42,661 nt of DNA from Candidatus Kapaibacterium sp. (GTDB taxonomy: Bacteria > Bacteroidota > Ignavibacteria > Kapaibacteriales > Kapaibacteriaceae): positions 1 through 42,661 of the forward strand of contig VEQR01000021.1 of the NCBI GenBank assembly GCA_018883125.1, in the 5' to 3' direction. Below the pieces are notes generated by a model that saw only the letters and a list, made by a program, of their open reading frames with translations, searched no databases and had not been told where the DNA came from. Position 1 is the stretch's first letter, and each line of letters begins with the position of its first letter. Shown in pieces: positions 39,781 to 42,661 of this stretch. The position numbers and the translations under genes are program-made.

Positions 39781-42661
39781 ATGAAGCGCTTTCTACCCCT
39801 GGCGTTCATTGCCACGCTCGTCGTCGCTAATCTTAGCGCACAAGACATTACTACCCTACTAGGTCGACGCGAAGCGCGCACAGAACTGCAGAACCTCTTC
39901 ACAACGCTATCGCGTGGTGAGGTATTCTCGAATTCAGAGGTTCCCTCGGTGCCTCATGAAGCGTCATTCGTGAGCATTGACCAGAGTCTGTTTCAGCAGG
40001 CGCGGCAGCTTCCGGACAACATCCCGTTCAGCCTGACGGTAAATCTTCCCGGCATTGGCCCTGTCCAAGCCATCGTTGCCCGGTATCGTGTTATTGACGA
40101 AACAACGGAGCTGCTTGCGATGACCGATGATGGGCCCGTGAAGATCCCGGCTCCGCAAAGCGTTCTCATCCGGGGTTTCATACCGTCGATGAAGGGATCG
40201 TTTGTGGTTGCCGCGATCTATTCTGATTATGCCACCGGAATGATCACAACCGGCGCTGATAACGGAGATCGCACGTTTCTGATAAGCCCCCTGAAGATCG
40301 ACAAGCCTCAATCAACAATGGTCATCTACGACCAGTCGCTCGTGCCGTCGCGCAATGAATGGGCCTGTCATGCGAAGGAGCCGGAGAACTTTGACGCGCG
40401 CATCAGAGAAAGAAAACAATCCGAGAATTCACAGGTTCGGTATCGTCAGATCAAGATCGCCCTTGAAGGTGATTTCGACTACTATATCGATCACAATAGG
40501 GACCTCGCCAAGGCAACGAAGTACGCAGAGTCTGTCGTGGCTGCCTCAAGCGCTATTTACGAGCGTGATGTCACCGCAACGTTGATCATCGCTCAGCTCA
40601 ATATCTGGACAACAAATGACCCCTACACAGGAACGAACACAACAACACTGCTGGGACAGTTTGCCAATCGGTGGACGGCCAACTTTGGGAATGTGAATCG
40701 CACGCTGGCGCACCTATTGTCGGGAATCAATGGCATTGGAGGTGTAGCCTATCTGGAGACCATGTGCAACAAGCAGTATGGTTACGCCGTAAGTGGACTG
40801 AACAACAACATCACGTACCCGGCTGCCGGGTATGTGTGGGACACGGACGTGTTCTCGCATGAAACTGGTCACAATGTCGGTTCGCCACACACCTTTAACT
40901 GTGGCTGGGCTCCGCCGATCGATTCCTGTGTTGCGGCTGAAGGGGGCACATGCTACACGGGCACCAAAGCCGTCAAGGGGACGATCATGTCCTACTGCCA
41001 TCTGACGGCTCAGGGGACAAACCTGCTCTTTCACCCGAGGGTGATTGCCGTGATGCAGAACCGGCTTCAGAACGATGCTTGCACGCCCCTTACGTATGAA
41101 CTTACCGTGAAGATTGCCGACACTGTTCGCGCGTGTCGGAATGGTGATAAGATTGTTTCAGCTACCGCTACAGCCGGAGCCGAGCCGTACACCTATCGTT
41201 GGTTCAGTTCGTACTTCGACACGGTTACGACGGTGAATTCATTTCTCATCAAACAGCCACGCAATTTTTCCTTCTTTGTCGAAGCACGCGATGCCGTTGG
41301 AAACGTCGCCAGAGACACCTGCGTGATGACAGTGTTTGAGCCTCCGCAGGCAAAGCTTAAGACAGCTTCGACGAAGCTGTGTTCAGGGAAAAGTGCTGAC
41401 ATCCAATGTGAGATCACCGGAGGTAAACAGCCGTTTTCCTACCAGTGGCTTCGTAACGGGCAGCTCGTTGCCAATGTAGGTGAATTCTATTCGCAGCGTG
41501 TGGACGACGCAACCCGCGTATCGGTGATCGTTACCGATGGGAATGGTTGTGCGGATACAGCCAATCTCGATCTGAAGCCCTATGACTTTCAGATGACCTT
41601 TCAGCCGGCGTCGATCACCATGCCGCAGCTACCGCCGTGTAAGAACTCATTTCTGCAAGAGTACACTCTGAGAAATACTGGGGCCGATACCATTGTGATA
41701 GACTCGGTAAGTTCTGGTGCTGCGATCAAGCCTACGATGCAGTTGCCGATCACCATCGTGCCCGGAGCATCGGTAAAGGTGCCGATCACGGTGACGGTGC
41801 GCGGTACGGGAACGATCCGAGATGACATTCTCTTTCTCGAAAAGAACTGTCGCTGGCGATTCCGAACGCCCGTGACCGGACAGCGGAGCCTGCCAAAGAT
41901 CTTTTCGGCTCTCCCGTTCGACCTCGGGACGAAGATCCTTTGTGATTCCGCCACTCCGCGGACGATCGTCCTTGGTTTCAACAACCCGACCTCCTTCACG
42001 ATGAGATTCTCTGCCGTGTACGCAAAGTCAACAGGCACAACCGTGGCTTTTGATAGAGCCCCGTTCGTGCTGCCTGCCGGCGCTGACCGGTCGGCGTTGA
42101 TCAATCTCACATCAGCACTGCCCGCGGGTACCTATACCGACACGCTGACCTTGACCTATGAAAGCGACGGTTGCGAGGGATCGTTCACAGCTCCGATCAT
42201 CTATCGGAATGCGCAGGTGAAGATCACGAATCCGACTGCGGTGAATTTTGATACGGTGAAGTCGGACTCCAAGCCGATTGTGCGAACGCTTCCGATATCA
42301 GCAACGTTTACCGGTGCACCTTCCGCAACGGTGCAATACGTTGAGATCACTGATCCGTTTGTGACATCGATGAAGCAAGGCCTTGTGTTGCCGAATGGCA
42401 AGACGACGAACGTTACCGTGACACTTGATCCAAAAGACATCACTGCGGGTGGTGTGCTTAAGGGTACGCTTCGATATCTCGTTGATTCGTGCGCCGCCCC
42501 TTACGATATCCAGCTGACCGCCAACGTGGTGGTGGTTGGCGTCGATGAGGATAAGGGGGCTGACGCGGCCCGTATCAGTGTGAGCGATGACGGTATTGTG
42601 GTGTCCGATGCACGCGGTCGCGTTGAGGTGTACGATCTCCGTGGACAGCTTGTGGCAAGTG
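39781..42661 (+). CDS. Secreted metzincin (M12-like) metalloprotease with Ig-like repeats, 3' end outside the window
   Basis: This ORF is missing from the supplied track because it has no stop before the window ends. It opens with MKRFLPLAFIATLVVANLSAQ, a signal peptide, and runs for 960 codons. The zinc site is the full metzincin motif HETGHNVGSPH (residues 360-370), with the Met-turn TIMSYCH (Met403). Before it come a propeptide-like region and a domain (KIALEGDFDYYID, ASSAIYERDVTATLIIAQLNIWTT) seen in reprolysin-type proteases. After it come Ig/PKD-like modules (TAGAEPYTYRWFSS, ITGGKQPFSYQWLRNG) and ASPM/SPD-2-Hydin-like beta modules. The window ends in RVEVYDLRGQLVAS, the middle strands of a T9SS sorting domain. 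It is likely an extracellular protease. Confidence 0.92.
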   Translation, partial: MKRFLPLAFIATLVVANLSAQDITTLLGRREARTELQNLFTTLSRGEVFSNSEVPSVPHEASFVSIDQSLFQQARQLPDNIPFSLTVNLPGIGPVQAIVARYRVIDETTELLAMTDDGPVKIPAPQSVLIRGFIPSMKGSFVVAAIYSDYATGMITTGADNGDRTFLISPLKIDKPQSTMVIYDQSLVPSRNEWACHAKEPENFDARIRERKQSENSQVRYRQIKIALEGDFDYYIDHNRDLAKATKYAESVVAASSAIYERDVTATLIIAQLNIWTTNDPYTGTNTTTLLGQFANRWTANFGNVNRTLAHLLSGINGIGGVAYLETMCNKQYGYAVSGLNNNITYPAAGYVWDTDVFSHETGHNVGSPHTFNCGWAPPIDSCVAAEGGTCYTGTKAVKGTIMSYCHLTAQGTNLLFHPRVIAVMQNRLQNDACTPLTYELTVKIADTVRACRNGDKIVSATATAGAEPYTYRWFSSYFDTVTTVNSFLIKQPRNFSFFVEARDAVGNVARDTCVMTVFEPPQAKLKTASTKLCSGKSADIQCEITGGKQPFSYQWLRNGQLVANVGEFYSQRVDDATRVSVIVTDGNGCADTANLDLKPYDFQMTFQPASITMPQLPPCKNSFLQEYTLRNTGADTIVIDSVSSGAAIKPTMQLPITIVPGASVKVPITVTVRGTGTIRDDILFLEKNCRWRFRTPVTGQRSLPKIFSALPFDLGTKILCDSATPRTIVLGFNNPTSFTMRFSAVYAKSTGTTVAFDRAPFVLPAGADRSALINLTSALPAGTYTDTLTLTYESDGCEGSFTAPIIYRNAQVKITNPTAVNFDTVKSDSKPIVRTLPISATFTGAPSATVQYVEITDPFVTSMKQGLVLPNGKTTNVTVTLDPKDITAGGVLKGTLRYLVDSCAAPYDIQLTANVVVVGVDEDKGADAARISVSDDGIVVSDARGRVEVYDLRGQLVAS

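Overview
Organism and style. The window looks like a chromosomal segment of an FCB-group (Bacteroidota/Chlorobi-like) bacterium. A Kapabacteria- or Ignavibacteria-like lineage would fit, but that is inference. The reasons are: at least five exported proteins ending in, or running into, a type IX secretion (T9SS) C-terminal sorting domain; several uncharacterised outer-membrane barrels; a propeller-type sensor kinase; and promoter-like TAnnTTTG boxes placed almost directly on start codons. No rRNA, CRISPR array, phage module or replication origin was seen. One tRNA (Glu, TTC) and one IS3-family element are present. No gene-free stretch exceeds 300 bases; the longest (36367-36645) is filled by repeats.

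Layout. 1-10.2 kb: the tip of a Tat-type exported protein, a DUF4397 surface protein, a TPR-class III cyclase, a propeller lipoprotein, a T9SS multicopper oxidase and a GT-C/TPR membrane protein. 10.3-14.9 kb: an accessory, partly decayed stretch with a barrel protein, a methyltransferase cut off by an IS3 element, a 5'-truncated TPR gene with an in-frame stop, a possible Lrp remnant, and two small genes (SRPBCC, DoxX) next to tRNA-Glu. 15.2-20.1 kb: a housekeeping block (coaE, trxA, pterin dehydratase, eno, a four-helix-bundle protein, phosphohexomutase) whose gene borders carry arrays of degenerate 8-mers in inverted orientation. 20.1-29.1 kb: a three-gene exported cluster of a barrel protein, a 1663-residue protein and an Fn3-type protein. 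29.1-36.4 kb: a CAP-domain protein, a sensor kinase/response regulator pair, a small barrel, a T9SS serine hydrolase and a TMEM164-like membrane protein. 36.4-36.6 kb: a heptamer-repeat inverted element. 36.6-39.6 kb: an MbnP-like copper protein followed by two MauG/MbnH-like dihaem proteins. 39.8 kb to the end: a large secreted metzincin protease that runs off the window and is absent from the supplied ORF track.

How it fits together. Much of the window serves the cell surface. The kinase/regulator pair and the TPR-cyclase are the sensory elements. The MbnP/dihaem cluster and the multicopper oxidase suggest copper-dependent chemistry in the envelope. The least explained features are the 8-mer and 7-mer arrays at gene borders, the barrel/giant/Fn3 cluster, and an over-represented ARGGGGC word.
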